Shown piece by piece: positions 44,917 through 53,646 of a DNA stretch of 64,000 nt (within the stretch, counting starts at the first letter, position 1; the number at the start of each line of letters is the position of its first letter). Location of the stretch: NCBI RefSeq assembly GCF_007859755.1, contig NZ_SJPF01000002.1, positions 391,729 to 455,728 on the forward strand, written 5' to 3'. This DNA is from Blastopirellula retiformator. GTDB taxonomy: Bacteria; Planctomycetota; Planctomycetia; Pirellulales; Pirellulaceae. Made by a program: the position numbers and the translations under genes. Below the pieces are notes generated by a model. The model was not told where the DNA came from. It searched no databases and saw only the letters and a list, made by a program, of their open reading frames with translations.

Positions 44917-46029
44917 TTAGTCGACGACCTGTTCTCGTAACGCAACCACCGCGTTGGCCAATACGCCGGGGCCATCGCGATAAACGTCGCAGGCCGGTAA
45001 GCCTAACTCTGCGCTAACGCGTTGCTGCTCCTGGGCCGCCTCGTCAGGTCCCAAGCGACGGCCGTTAATGGCGACGCCGATCACTTCACATTCGTTGCGC
45101 GCTTGGGCCAGCGCCTCATACAGGTTCCTCAGGTCGGTCAGGGGCTTAAGCGGCACATGATCCAACCCCTTGGTCGTCGTTCGTCCCGCTTCGTAGCAGA
45201 AGATCAATCCGTCGGGAGCGCAGCCGTGCAGCAGCCCGACCGTGACGGCCGAGTAGGCGGGGTGGGTGACGCTCCCCTGCCCTTCGATTAGCAAGTAGTC
45301 GTGCTGTTGATTGGCGAGCGTCCAGTTTTCGACCGCGCCGTTGATAAAGTCAGAGACCACGCAGTCGATCGGAACGCCGTTTCCTGCGATCATGATCCCG
45401 GTTTGCCCCGTCGCCAGGAACTTCGCGTCGGCGCCGCGACGGAGTAGCTCGCGTTCGACTTCCAGCGCCGCGAACATCTTACCGACCGAGCAATCATGCC
45501 CGACGGTCAAAACACGCAGGCAGCCTTCCCGGAAACTCGCATGTTTGGCCGTCTCGCGGAATCCATTGCGGCGGACGTCAATCAAGCGGGCGCCGGTGCG
45601 GCTGGCGATGTCCACCAGGGCTGGATCATCCACTAAGAAGTCATGTAGCCCCGAGACGACATCGAGTCCTTGCTGAGCCGCCTGGTAGATTGCCCCCTGC
45701 ATGGCTGGCGGCAACCTTCCGCCCGCAGGCGAAATCCCGACGAACAGCGCATCTGGCTGCGAGACGTCGGCCAACGAGGTGACGATCGGCACATCGACGT
45801 CATGCGCCAGCGCTACGGCGGCCGATTGGTGCGTCGTCTGGCTATCGAGCAGCGCTACGACGTCGCCTCCGCGAAATCGCAGCAATCCGATCGCGGTCTT
45901 CGCCTTCTGTGGATTGGTGTGACCTTCGGTTAGGACCACGATCCGTCGATAGGCGGAGAGGTCCGTCGGCTCCGAGAGTCCGTGGGGGGCGGTCTTCTTT
46001 CTCTTCAACGATAGGCTCTTGATAGTCAT
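44917..46029 (-). CDS. DUF1611 family P-loop protein (DgcN-like N-acyltransferase)
   Basis: This 370-residue protein has two parts. The N-terminal Rossmann-like region (about 15-170) contains IVVLTEGHTNPQKAKTAIGL and IVTSLADVSQPDALFVGISP. The C-terminal P-loop domain shows VLTVGHDCSVGKMFAALEV (Walker A variant), ATGQTGIMIAGNGVPIDCVV, YLLIEGQGSVTHPAYSAV and FCYEAGRTTTKGLDHVPL. The set matches DUF1611 proteins; one studied member, DgcN, N-acetylates D-glutamate and works with the enolase-superfamily racemase DgcA. Here no such racemase is adjacent; the nearest enolase-family genes are the intact one at 27269 and the dead one at 2300. Cytoplasmic; substrate uncertain. Confidence 0.85.
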   Translation of the reverse strand: MTIKSLSLKRKKTAPHGLSEPTDLSAYRRIVVLTEGHTNPQKAKTAIGLLRFRGGDVVALLDSQTTHQSAAVALAHDVDVPIVTSLADVSQPDALFVGISPAGGRLPPAMQGAIYQAAQQGLDVVSGLHDFLVDDPALVDIASRTGARLIDVRRNGFRETAKHASFREGCLRVLTVGHDCSVGKMFAALEVERELLRRGADAKFLATGQTGIMIAGNGVPIDCVVSDFINGAVENWTLANQQHDYLLIEGQGSVTHPAYSAVTVGLLHGCAPDGLIFCYEAGRTTTKGLDHVPLKPLTDLRNLYEALAQARNECEVIGVAINGRRLGPDEAAQEQQRVSAELGLPACDVYRDGPGVLANAVVALREQVVD

Positions 46030-46082
46030 GGCGACGCCGTTCTTTAGATTGGATCGATAGTTTCAACGTTAGCCGACGCGCG

Positions 46083-46544
46083 TTACTCCCCTTCAGGCAT
46101 ATCGCGCGCTCCGTCAGGCCCCGCCATTTGAAAACGAAACTCGTTATTCGCGTTGGCGACGACATGGGCGAGATGACCGGTATCGCCATATCGACCGATC
46201 TGTCCCAACCGGTTCTTGACCTCCCCTTCGGCCGAACCCTGCTCATCCAGCACGATCACGCGATAGTGGCCCGGCAGGATCCCCATGCCTCCATCGGTTT
46301 CGAGCTGAAATTCGCCGCTGGAGTTAATTGGGGCAGAAACGGTCTCGGCTGCGCTCCCCTGATCGACCGGTTCAAAGCGGACGCCGCCGCTCTTCAGCGG
46401 ATGGGCGCCGCAATAGATCACGCCGTGAACCGACTGTCGCAAGTCGTCGGTCGAGCCGCCGCCACTGCAGCCTACCGCCAGCAGGCAGACGGCCGTCCCT
46501 AACCAGGCGATCAGTGATGGCGTTTGAAAAGTTTTGCGTTTCAT
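46083..46544 (-). CDS. Small transthyretin-like lipoprotein, unpaired
   Basis: ATG 46544 yields 153 residues starting MKRKTFQTPS with a hydrophobic core and lipobox LLAVGC. The mature part contains VHGVIYCGAHPLKSGGVRF, a strand with GEFQLETDGGMGILPGHYRV and a short C-terminal DNEFRF-like segment (read as NNEFRFQM), consistent with a carboxypeptidase-regulatory-like fold. Unlike the other two such lipoproteins in the window, it has no DUF1559 gene beside it. It lies 53 bp before the DUF1611 gene on the same strand. A location on the inner leaflet of the outer membrane is likely. Function unknown. Confidence 0.7.
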   Translation of the reverse strand: MKRKTFQTPSLIAWLGTAVCLLAVGCSGGGSTDDLRQSVHGVIYCGAHPLKSGGVRFEPVDQGSAAETVSAPINSSGEFQLETDGGMGILPGHYRVIVLDEQGSAEGEVKNRLGQIGRYGDTGHLAHVVANANNEFRFQMAGPDGARDMPEGE

Positions 46545-46604
46545 TTCTGTGGAATCCCCGCGAATTTCAATCAAAGTAGTAGTGGTTCCAATTGGTTTGA
46601 GACG

Positions 46605-47084
46605 TCACTTGGCGAACAGCGAATTCAGATCACGGAAACCTTTGATTTCGATCGGATTCCCCGACGGGTCGAAGAAGAACATCGTTCCCTGTTCGCCTGG
46701 CTCGCCGGCGAAGCGGATATAGGGAGAAATGACGAATTCGATATTTTTTTCCTTCAGACGCTCGGCGATTTCCGACCAACGATCCAGATCGAGCACGACG
46801 CCGAAATGGGGCACCGGCACGCCATGGCCGTCGACTTCGTTGTAATGAATCGCGTGCGCCGACTTTTTTGGATTCAAGTGACATACAAACTGATGTCCGA
46901 AGAAGTTAAAGTCGACCCAAGTCGAGTCGCTTCGCCCTTCGCTGCATCCCAGCAGTCCGCCATAGAAATCTCGCGCGGCGACAAGATCATGAACCTGAAC
47001 GGCGAGATGGAACGGAGGCAGCGACGGCAATTGATCGCTAGGGCTCGATTGCATAAGCGGGTTGTCGGAGTTGGCGAAAATCAT
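46605..47084 (-). CDS. VOC (glyoxalase/dioxygenase-fold) family protein
   Basis: The 159-residue product starts at ATG 47084 with GGAG upstream. The VOC betaalphabetabetabeta unit is clear: [52 protein letters not shown] and [17 protein letters not shown]. Candidate metal ligands are the His in FHLAV, the His in PHFGVV and the Glu in NPIEIK. It most resembles uncharacterised VOC proteins annotated as glyoxalase/bleomycin-resistance-like. The reaction is not predictable. It is divergent from the NtrC-type regulator gene, with a gap of 115 bp. Confidence 0.85.
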   Translation of the reverse strand: MIFANSDNPLMQSSPSDQLPSLPPFHLAVQVHDLVAARDFYGGLLGCSEGRSDSTWVDFNFFGHQFVCHLNPKKSAHAIHYNEVDGHGVPVPHFGVVLDLDRWSEIAERLKEKNIEFVISPYIRFAGEPGEQGTMFFFDPSGNPIEIKGFRDLNSLFAK

Positions 47085-47199
47085 GGCGATGGCTCCAATA
47101 GGGCTGGGAAAGTGACGTGGCGTGTCGCTTCCCACTCGTAATGCAACATCCGTACCGAATCACCATTGTTGAAGGCGAAGATGGCCTCAGGTCCGCGAG

Positions 47200-48570
47200 A
47201 TGACCACCACTCACGCTCCCAAAATCTTGTTCGTTGACGACATCCCCGCACTGTGCGAAGAGATGGTCACAACGCTGCGCGGCGAGCAACTCGACGCCGA
47301 TTCCAATCTCAGTCCACTCGCGGCGATTCCCGAGATCGTGCAGGGGAAATACGACCTGGTGATCACCGGGTTGGTCATCGCCGAACTGGGCGGCTTCGAA
47401 ATCATTCGCCGGATTCGTGGCGCCGGATGCCGCACGCCGATCATTATGATTACCGGCTTTGGAACCGAGCAATCGGCGATCGAAGCGGCGCGGCTGGGCG
47501 TCGCTGACTATCTGACCAAGCCGATCGAGCGCAAGGAATTGATCGCCCGCGTCAAACGAGTCTTAAAGCAGTACGCGACGCCGCAGACCGAGCAGCCTGG
47601 TTCGCTGGTGCGGATGATCTCGGGCGATCCGAAAATGAACGAGATCTTCGAGAAGGTCAAAACGATTGCGCCCACCGATAGCCGCGTCTTGATCTTGGGC
47701 GAAACGGGCTGCGGCAAGCAGTTGTTAGCTCATGCGATTCACCAGCAAAGCCAGCGAAAGCAAGAGCCGTACGTCGAAGTCAACTGCGCGGCGATCCCGG
47801 CAAATCTGCTGGAAAGCGAGCTGTTCGGCCACGAAGAAGGCTCATTTACCGGCGCCACCAAACGGCGCGTCGGCCGGTTTGAGACGGCGGGCCAAGGGAC
47901 GATTTTCCTGGACGAAATTGGGGAATTGGGCTTCGATCTGCAGTCGAAGTTGTTGCATGTACTCGACAACGGGAAATTCACCCGAGTCGGCGGCAACAAG
48001 GAGCTCCGCAGCTCAGCCCGGCTCGTCTCGGCAACCAATCGCGACCTGATGAAGGAAGTCGAACTAGGCCGCTTTCGCGCCGACTTGTACTACCGTTTGA
48101 ACGTGATCTCGATCGAGCTGCCGCCACTGCGCCGGCGGCCCGGCGACATTGGCTTACTCGCCCAGCATTTCATCAACCAGTTTGTTCCCAAGGGGAGCCA
48201 GCCGCCGACCTTTACACCGTCGACGGTCGAAGTATTGCGGCGGTATCCCTGGCCGGGCAACGTGCGGGAACTGCAGAACGTCGCGGAGCAACTGGCGGTG
48301 CTCAATCGCGGTCCCCGCATCGAAGCGACCGATCTGCCGTCTCGTATTCTGCAGGCCCGCCCCGTCGAGACGATCTCACCCACCGCTCAGCGTCAGGTAC
48401 AACTCGGCTTTCGCAAAGCGAAAGATCAGTTTGAAAAGGAGTACCTGCTGACGATTATTCAGCAGGCCAACGGCAATCTCGCCGAAGCCGCCCGGTTGGC
48501 CGAAATGGATCGGGGGCAGTTCTATCGCCTAGCCAAACGCCATGGTTTAACGACCAACACGGACAGCTGA
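47200..48570 (+). CDS. NtrC-family sigma-54 activator with atypical receiver domain
   Basis: This 456-residue protein has receiver, AAA+ and Fis-type helix-turn-helix domains. The receiver has the acidic pair Asp13/Asp14 and Lys107 (YLTKPIE), but the phospho-acceptor position reads ITGLVI with Gly57 (codon GGG) instead of Asp, and the following xDG turn is LGG. The AAA+ domain is intact: Walker A GETGCGK (167-173), GSFTGA loop (214-219) that contacts sigma-54, Walker B IFLDEIGE, and the Arg-finger region FRADLYYRLN. The C-terminal DNA-binding helix is LAEAARLAEMDRGQFYRLAK. It should drive sigma-54 promoters without classical phosphorylation. No sensor kinase is adjacent. Candidate binding sites and a promoter lie immediately downstream. 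Confidence 0.92.
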   Translation: MTTTHAPKILFVDDIPALCEEMVTTLRGEQLDADSNLSPLAAIPEIVQGKYDLVITGLVIAELGGFEIIRRIRGAGCRTPIIMITGFGTEQSAIEAARLGVADYLTKPIERKELIARVKRVLKQYATPQTEQPGSLVRMISGDPKMNEIFEKVKTIAPTDSRVLILGETGCGKQLLAHAIHQQSQRKQEPYVEVNCAAIPANLLESELFGHEEGSFTGATKRRVGRFETAGQGTIFLDEIGELGFDLQSKLLHVLDNGKFTRVGGNKELRSSARLVSATNRDLMKEVELGRFRADLYYRLNVISIELPPLRRRPGDIGLLAQHFINQFVPKGSQPPTFTPSTVEVLRRYPWPGNVRELQNVAEQLAVLNRGPRIEATDLPSRILQARPVETISPTAQRQVQLGFRKAKDQFEKEYLLTIIQQANGNLAEAARLAEMDRGQFYRLAKRHGLTTNTDS

Positions 48571-48640
48571 CGCAGCCCCAGAAAAATCTTGTCCCTCCTG
48601 CCCTTTGATCTCAACTCGGAGACCGGATTGCCGCTAGATT

Positions 48641-48688
48641 GTTGACGATTCGTCATCGCGAATGTCAACACGTTGATGATTCATCAAC
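48641..48688. promoter_or_regulatory. Tandem palindromes, candidate enhancer (UAS) sites
   Basis: GTTGATGATTCATCAAC (48672-48688) is a perfect 17-bp palindrome. GTTGACGATTCGTCATC (48641-48657) is a near-perfect relative sharing TTGAYGATTCRTCA. Their centres (48649 and 48680) are 31 bp apart, about three helical turns, so both face the same side. They lie downstream of the NtrC-type gene and about 150-200 bp upstream of a sigma-54-like promoter, the usual enhancer position. Binding by that regulator is inferred. Confidence 0.5.
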
Positions 48689-48840
48689 ACCCCTCTGCGG
48701 CGTTCGCTTATTTGGCGTGCAATGGGGATTCGCCTTCGGCTGCGCAATAGGCGAAGGCCGGCGATGGCAGCGATCGGTTCCTGGTCCGAAGGGGGGAAAT
48801 TGAACGCGATCCTCAAGTTTTGACCGTCGGCAGGCTATTT

Positions 48841-48856
48841 CGGCGCCGCGGTTGCT
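48841..48856 (+). promoter_or_regulatory. Candidate sigma-54 promoter of the antiporter gene
   Basis: CGGCGCCGCGGTTGCT matches the sigma-54 pattern with the required GG-N10-GC spacing and a perfect TTGCT -12 element; the -24 side has CGGC for TGGC. Transcription would begin near 48867, about 80 bp before the antiporter start. The match is good in the -12 half and moderate in the -24 half. Confidence 0.4.
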
Positions 48857-48949
48857 AATGACCTTGGCCAACTCCCACGAGCGGGAAGGAAGCGTTCGAC
48901 GGAACGTTTCCCTTTTGCGATATCCTCTCCTCGACCAGCAGAACGTTCC

Positions 48950-50731
48950 TTGCATCAGCCCACTCCCGAAACATCCCGCGATCACGGTTCGCTTACGGTG
49001 GACGAAACGTCCCCTCCTACCGCTTCCAGTCCCTGGAGCCGTTACGCCTTCTTTGCGTTGATCGCGATTGTCTTGGTCTGGGCGCTTATCATTGGCCGCA
49101 TCGTGCAGCCGGCGTGGAGCGTTCAGAAGGTGGCGATCGAGCCGACCGACGAATTGATCGCGACCGAGGTGATCACCTTCGACGAGTCTGGCCTGACGCC
49201 GACCGTCTTACAGCAGCACGCCGATCAGGGAACCGCGCCGGCGGAAACCAGCGTGGTTGTCGTGGAAGACGCGGCCGCCGACTCGCCCAGCTACTTTCAG
49301 GTCACCGCGACCTCGCACTTCGGCATCTGGTCGCTCTTTCCGGCGGCGGTGGCGATCGCCTCGTGTTGGATTCTCCGCGAGCCGCTTACCTCCTTGTTGT
49401 TGGGAACGGTCAGTGGAGCTTTGATCCTGCGGCAGTACGACTTTACCGAGGAGGTTTTGCTTCCTTCGCTCGCTTCGACCCAAGCCGCCGGAATTTTGAT
49501 CCTGTACCTCTGGCTGTTGGGAGGTTTAATGGGCGTTTGGGGAAAAACCGGCACGGCCGAGGCGTTCTCGGTTTGGGTTACCAAGCGGTTCGTCCGCGGC
49601 CCCCGTTCGGCCAAACTGGTTGCGTGGGGACTGGGCGTCCTCTTCTTCCAAGGGGGCACGGTCAGCACCGTCCTGGTTGGCGCCGCGGTACGCCCGATCG
49701 CCGATCAACAGCGAATCAGCCATGAAGAGCTCTCTTACATTGTCGATTCCACCGCTTCGCCGATCGCCTGCCTGGTCGCGTTCAATGCCTGGCCCTCCTA
49801 CGTTCAAGCGTTGATTTTCATCCCCGGCGTCACCTTTCTGGCGACCGAACAAGAACGAATTCGCTTCTTCTTCTCGGCGCTTCCTTTCAGTTTTTATGCG
49901 ATCTTCGCGGTGCTGGGGACGTTGCTGCTGTCCATCGACCGCGCGCCGGTATTGGGCAAAAAGTTTCGCGCCGCAATTCGCCGGGCTCGCGAGAACAACC
50001 AGCTCAATCGCCCCGGCAGTCACCCGCTTTCTCTGGCGGGTCAAACGCATCCCAAACTGCCGCCCGGCTACCAGCCGCATGTGATCGACTTCTGCCTTCC
50101 TTTGATGTTGCTGACCGGCATCGCCATCGTCAGCTTTTTCGTTACCGGCGCTCCGCAAGTCCGCTGGGGGTTTGCCGCCGCGCTGGCATGCGCCAGTGCG
50201 ACGGCGCTGTTGCGCGGGATGCCGCTGAGAGATCTGGTTGAAGGGATTGGCGAAGGCCTGCAGAGCGTCGTCTACGCCTCGGTCATTTTGATGCTTGCGG
50301 TTACCCTGGGCGATATGACGCAAAACATCGGGGGCGGAGCGTACCTTGTCGATCTGCTCGGCAGTTATGTTCCTTCGCTTTGGCTGCCGACGCTGCTGTT
50401 CCTGATCACGATCGCGATCTCGTTCTCGACCGGCACCAGTTGGGGCACGTTCGCCGTCGCCTTTCCGCTGGCGATGCCGCTCGCGATGTCGGTCGCTCAA
50501 ACGCAAGGACTTTCCAACGAAACGCTGTACTTAATGGTTTGCTTCGCCGCCGTGCTAAACGGCAGCGTCTTCGGCGACCAATGTTCGCCGATCTCCGACA
50601 CGACGGTGCTGAGCGCCATGACCACCGGCGCCGACCTGATGGATCACGTCACGACGCAAATGGTCCCGGCCACGTTCGCCGCCGTCTTGGCGGTCATCGG
50701 CTGGACCTCGGTCACCTATTTCTTCTGTTGA
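48950..50731 (+). CDS. NhaC-family Na+/H+ antiporter
   Basis: This 593-residue polytopic membrane protein starts at TTG 48950, with an alternative GTG at 48998. After a first helix (about 32-52) comes an unusual extracytoplasmic insert of about 70 residues (IEPTDELIATEVITFDESG and following). About ten further helices with NhaC-type signatures follow: LILYLWLLGGLMGVWGKTGT, GVLFFQGGTVSTVLVGAAVR, STASPIACLVAFNAWPSYV, AISFSTGTSWGTFAVAFPLA and NGSVFGDQCSPISDTTVLSA. It should exchange Na+ for H+, or an organic anion as in malate/lactate antiporters of the family. The conserved FGDQCSPISDTT segment marks the ion-binding core. The gamma-glutamyltransferase gene follows 33 bp downstream. Confidence 0.9.
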   Translation: MHQPTPETSRDHGSLTVDETSPPTASSPWSRYAFFALIAIVLVWALIIGRIVQPAWSVQKVAIEPTDELIATEVITFDESGLTPTVLQQHADQGTAPAETSVVVVEDAAADSPSYFQVTATSHFGIWSLFPAAVAIASCWILREPLTSLLLGTVSGALILRQYDFTEEVLLPSLASTQAAGILILYLWLLGGLMGVWGKTGTAEAFSVWVTKRFVRGPRSAKLVAWGLGVLFFQGGTVSTVLVGAAVRPIADQQRISHEELSYIVDSTASPIACLVAFNAWPSYVQALIFIPGVTFLATEQERIRFFFSALPFSFYAIFAVLGTLLLSIDRAPVLGKKFRAAIRRARENNQLNRPGSHPLSLAGQTHPKLPPGYQPHVIDFCLPLMLLTGIAIVSFFVTGAPQVRWGFAAALACASATALLRGMPLRDLVEGIGEGLQSVVYASVILMLAVTLGDMTQNIGGGAYLVDLLGSYVPSLWLPTLLFLITIAISFSTGTSWGTFAVAFPLAMPLAMSVAQTQGLSNETLYLMVCFAAVLNGSVFGDQCSPISDTTVLSAMTTGADLMDHVTTQMVPATFAAVLAVIGWTSVTYFFC

Positions 50732-50764
50732 ACCGTTCATCCCTAAGCGCATTCCACCTTCGCA

Positions 50765-52564
50765 ATGAAATCGCCCGCTACCATCCGCCGACCCTACTGT
50801 CGACCGCTCCTTTATGTAGGCTTGATCGCTTGCACGCTGCTGCTCTTGCCGCTGCAATCGCTTCACGCTCAATCAGCTCCGACTCGACCGCCGCGAGATT
50901 CGGCCAAAGTCGTCACCGGCAATCGCGGGGTCGTCGTCGCCGAAACGCAACTCGCTTCCGACATCGGTTGCCAGATCCTGGCCAAAGGGGGAAATGCCGT
51001 CGACGCCGCGGTTGGGGTCGCGTTCGCTCTGCAGGTCAGTTGGCCCGAAGCCGGTAATATCGGCGGCGGCGGGTTCATGATGATCGCTCCTCCCGAAGAA
51101 GAGGTCGTCTGCGTCAACTATCGCGAAAAGGCGCCCGCTGCAGTCGATCCGTTCAGCTTTGCCGATTGGAAACAACACCGCCATGCCCGCATGGCCGGCG
51201 TGCCTGGAACAGTACGCGGTTTAGCGTTGGCGCATGAGACGTATGGGAGCTTGCCGTGGCGGGAAGTAATTGCGCCCTCCATCGCATTGGCTCGCGATGG
51301 GCTGGTCGTCGATCCGCATCTCGCCTTCTCACTCAACTCGGTGCTGCGGCTAAAGTCGGTGCGTACGGAATCTCGCTTTGACGAGTTCCGCCGCGTCTAT
51401 GGACACCCCGACCAGCGACCTTGGCAGGCCGGCGACCGCCTGTTACAGCCCGACTTGGCCCAGACGTTGACGTCGATCGCACTGCAAGGCCCGGCGGCTT
51501 TTTACGAAGGGGAAATCGCCAAAAAAATCGTCACCGAAATGAAGCGCAGTGATGGCTTGATCACCGCTCAGGACCTGCAGGGTTATCAGCCGCAGTTGTT
51601 GCCGGCGGTCGCCGGGGATGTTGGTCCTTACACGGTCTACGGCGCGCCGCCTCCGGCGTCGGGTGGTACGATCGTGCTGCTGCAACTGCGGATGATTGAG
51701 GCCCTCCGATTTTCGGCAGATAAGAACGGTCCCTATTGGACAGGCGATCAAGTCCATCTGCTGGTCGAGGCGATGCGTCGCGGCTTTCGCGAACGAGCCG
51801 CCTGGCTGGGAGATCCTAACTATGTCGCGATTCCCCCGCATCTACTCACCCCAGAGCACGCCCGGCGATTGGCGTCCTCGATCGACGTCGACAAGGCGAC
51901 TTCCAGCGAGGAAATCGCCGGCTCGATTCCTCTGTCGGAAGGCCCCTATGAAAGCGCCGAAACGACCCACTTCTCGGTCGTCGACACAAACGGCCTGGCG
52001 GTCAGCAACACCTACACGCTGGAAGGAACGTTCGGCTGCCGAATCGTCGTCCCGGGCGCCGGTTTTGTGCTGAACAACGAAATGGGGGACTTCAACTGGT
52101 ACCCAGGCTACACCGATCGCAACGGCAAGATCGGCACGACGCCCAATCAACTGGCCCCCGGCAAACGCATGCTCAGTTCGCAGTCCCCCACCATTGTTCG
52201 GGAAAACGGCAAGCTAAAGCTCGTGGTCGGATCGCCCGGCGGTCGCACCATCATCAACACGGTGACCGAAATTCTGGCGCAAACCTTGCTGCTGGATCGC
52301 CCGCTGGAAACGGCCATTAGCGGTCCCCGTTTTCATCATCAATGGTTCCCCGATGAAATCCGCTTTGAGACCGATGACCAAGGCGTCTTCACCGCCATGC
52401 AAGAGGAGCTGACGGCGAAAGGCCATCGCATCGCGGAGCGTGAAGCCGACTGGCGACAAGGCTCGGCTCATGGCATCGTCGTCGACTTGCCGTCGGGCGA
52501 AGCGACCGGCGTGGCCGATTGGCGACGTGGCGGCGGCGCCAGTTCCGTTGCAAGTAAACCATAA
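50765..52564 (+). CDS. ggt: Gamma-glutamyltransferase (periplasmic)
   Basis: This 599-residue precursor has a signal peptide (1-36, QSLHAQ). The family start GNRGVVVAETQLASDIGCQI and NAVDAAVGVAFALQV is followed by the glutamate-binding GGGGFM and NYREKAPAA. Autocleavage is expected before Thr400 in SAETTHFSVVD, giving large and small subunits; the small subunit shows NNEMGDFN, LSSQSPTIV and GSPGGRTIINTV, the oxyanion and lid regions. It hydrolyses or transfers the gamma-glutamyl group of glutathione and similar compounds in the periplasm. It is probably co-transcribed with the NhaC antiporter upstream, suggesting coupled use or uptake of released glutamate or ions (inference). Confidence 0.95.
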   Translation: MKSPATIRRPYCRPLLYVGLIACTLLLLPLQSLHAQSAPTRPPRDSAKVVTGNRGVVVAETQLASDIGCQILAKGGNAVDAAVGVAFALQVSWPEAGNIGGGGFMMIAPPEEEVVCVNYREKAPAAVDPFSFADWKQHRHARMAGVPGTVRGLALAHETYGSLPWREVIAPSIALARDGLVVDPHLAFSLNSVLRLKSVRTESRFDEFRRVYGHPDQRPWQAGDRLLQPDLAQTLTSIALQGPAAFYEGEIAKKIVTEMKRSDGLITAQDLQGYQPQLLPAVAGDVGPYTVYGAPPPASGGTIVLLQLRMIEALRFSADKNGPYWTGDQVHLLVEAMRRGFRERAAWLGDPNYVAIPPHLLTPEHARRLASSIDVDKATSSEEIAGSIPLSEGPYESAETTHFSVVDTNGLAVSNTYTLEGTFGCRIVVPGAGFVLNNEMGDFNWYPGYTDRNGKIGTTPNQLAPGKRMLSSQSPTIVRENGKLKLVVGSPGGRTIINTVTEILAQTLLLDRPLETAISGPRFHHQWFPDEIRFETDDQGVFTAMQEELTAKGHRIAEREADWRQGSAHGIVVDLPSGEATGVADWRRGGGASSVASKP

Positions 52565-52688
52565 ACCAGAATCGCGTTCGCTATCGCCCCTAGCGACGCC
52601 AAAAGCTGTATTTCGTCCTAGCCCTCCATTCATGCGAAGAGAATTTTTTCTTTCCTCGTTCCCAAGAACCATGCTGGAGCAAATTGCG

Positions 52689-53561
52689 ATGACTCACAAT
52701 TTCTTAGGACGCCAATCGCGGCGAGCGTTCACCCTGGTGGAACTATTGGTGGTGATCGCCATCATCGGCGTGCTGATCGCGCTCTTGTTGCCGGCGGTGC
52801 AGCAAGCCCGCGAAGCGGCGCGGCGGATGAAGTGCACCAACAACCTGAAGCAGATCGGCTTGGCCCTGCACAACTATCACGATACGTACGGCCGCTTGCC
52901 AGCGTCCTACTATCGCGACCCCGACTACTACAATCGGGGTTGGGGCTGGAGCGTAATGATCTTGCCGCAGCTAGAGCAATCGAATCTTTACGATGCGCTG
53001 GAGGTTTCGACGATGCCGATCCCCCGCGATCCTGACGAACGAACCCAAACGCCGCTGACCGCGTTTCGCTGCGCTTCGGACACCGGCCCCGATCTTAATC
53101 CCGATCGAAATGACCAAGGGATGTCCAACTACGTCAGCATTCAAGGCGCCGACAGCGCCGGCGGTTATCGATCCAGCTCTGCAGACCTGGGAGACTACGG
53201 CGGGTTCATGTTCCAGCTTAGCGCCCTGAAGTTCCGCGACGCCACCGATGGCCTTAGCAACTCGATGATGGTCGGCGAGCGGGCCTACGTCGACAAGGCG
53301 CCGGAACGCCCCTGGCTGGGCGCTCAATGGGTTGGCGTTACCTATGGCGCCGGCTACGCCGGAACGATGCGTTGCCTCTGGGGCAACGACGACTACCGCA
53401 TCAACGGCGAAGCGACCTGGGCGATCTCCAGCAACCACCCCGGCGGCGCCCAATTCCTGCTCGGCGACGGTTCCGCCCGCTTCATCGGCGAAACGATCAA
53501 CGGCGACACCCTCATCCGCCTGGCCCAGCGGAACGATGGCGAGGTGATTGGGGAATACTAA
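52689..53561 (+). CDS. DUF1559 prepilin-like protein (copy 3 of 3)
   Basis: ATG 52689 has GGAG at the right distance; longer frames running back to 52440 would overlap ggt. The 290-residue product starts [20 protein letters not shown], with the prepilin cleavage/methylation site and [15 protein letters not shown]. Landmarks are [56 protein letters not shown] and [17 protein letters not shown]. It is a solitary copy: no lipoprotein gene follows, and a strong terminator ends the transcript at 53621. It is shorter than copies 1 and 2. Confidence 0.92.
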   Translation: MTHNFLGRQSRRAFTLVELLVVIAIIGVLIALLLPAVQQAREAARRMKCTNNLKQIGLALHNYHDTYGRLPASYYRDPDYYNRGWGWSVMILPQLEQSNLYDALEVSTMPIPRDPDERTQTPLTAFRCASDTGPDLNPDRNDQGMSNYVSIQGADSAGGYRSSSADLGDYGGFMFQLSALKFRDATDGLSNSMMVGERAYVDKAPERPWLGAQWVGVTYGAGYAGTMRCLWGNDDYRINGEATWAISSNHPGGAQFLLGDGSARFIGETINGDTLIRLAQRNDGEVIGEY

Positions 53562-53588
53562 TCTCTTTCGCGAAGAACAGCGTACCGG

Positions 53589-53621
53589 AAGCCGTCTGCC
53601 AGAATTGGCAGGCGGCTTTTT
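53589..53621 (+). terminator. Rho-independent terminator after DUF1559 copy 3
   Basis: GCCGTCTGCC (53591-53600), a 6-nt loop AGAATT, and GGCAGGCGGC (53607-53616) form a 10-bp stem with one G-T pair, extended by AA/TT. TTTTT (53617-53621) follows. It lies 30 bp after the DUF1559 stop. Confidence 0.88.
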
Positions 53622-53646
53622 GCGTTCTTGTTTGGTCGTCCCAATA

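Noticed and set aside
48689-48840. Other sigma-54-like sites such as the TTGGC motif near 48706
   Set aside because: None keeps the GG-N10-GC spacing together with a TTGC -12 element.
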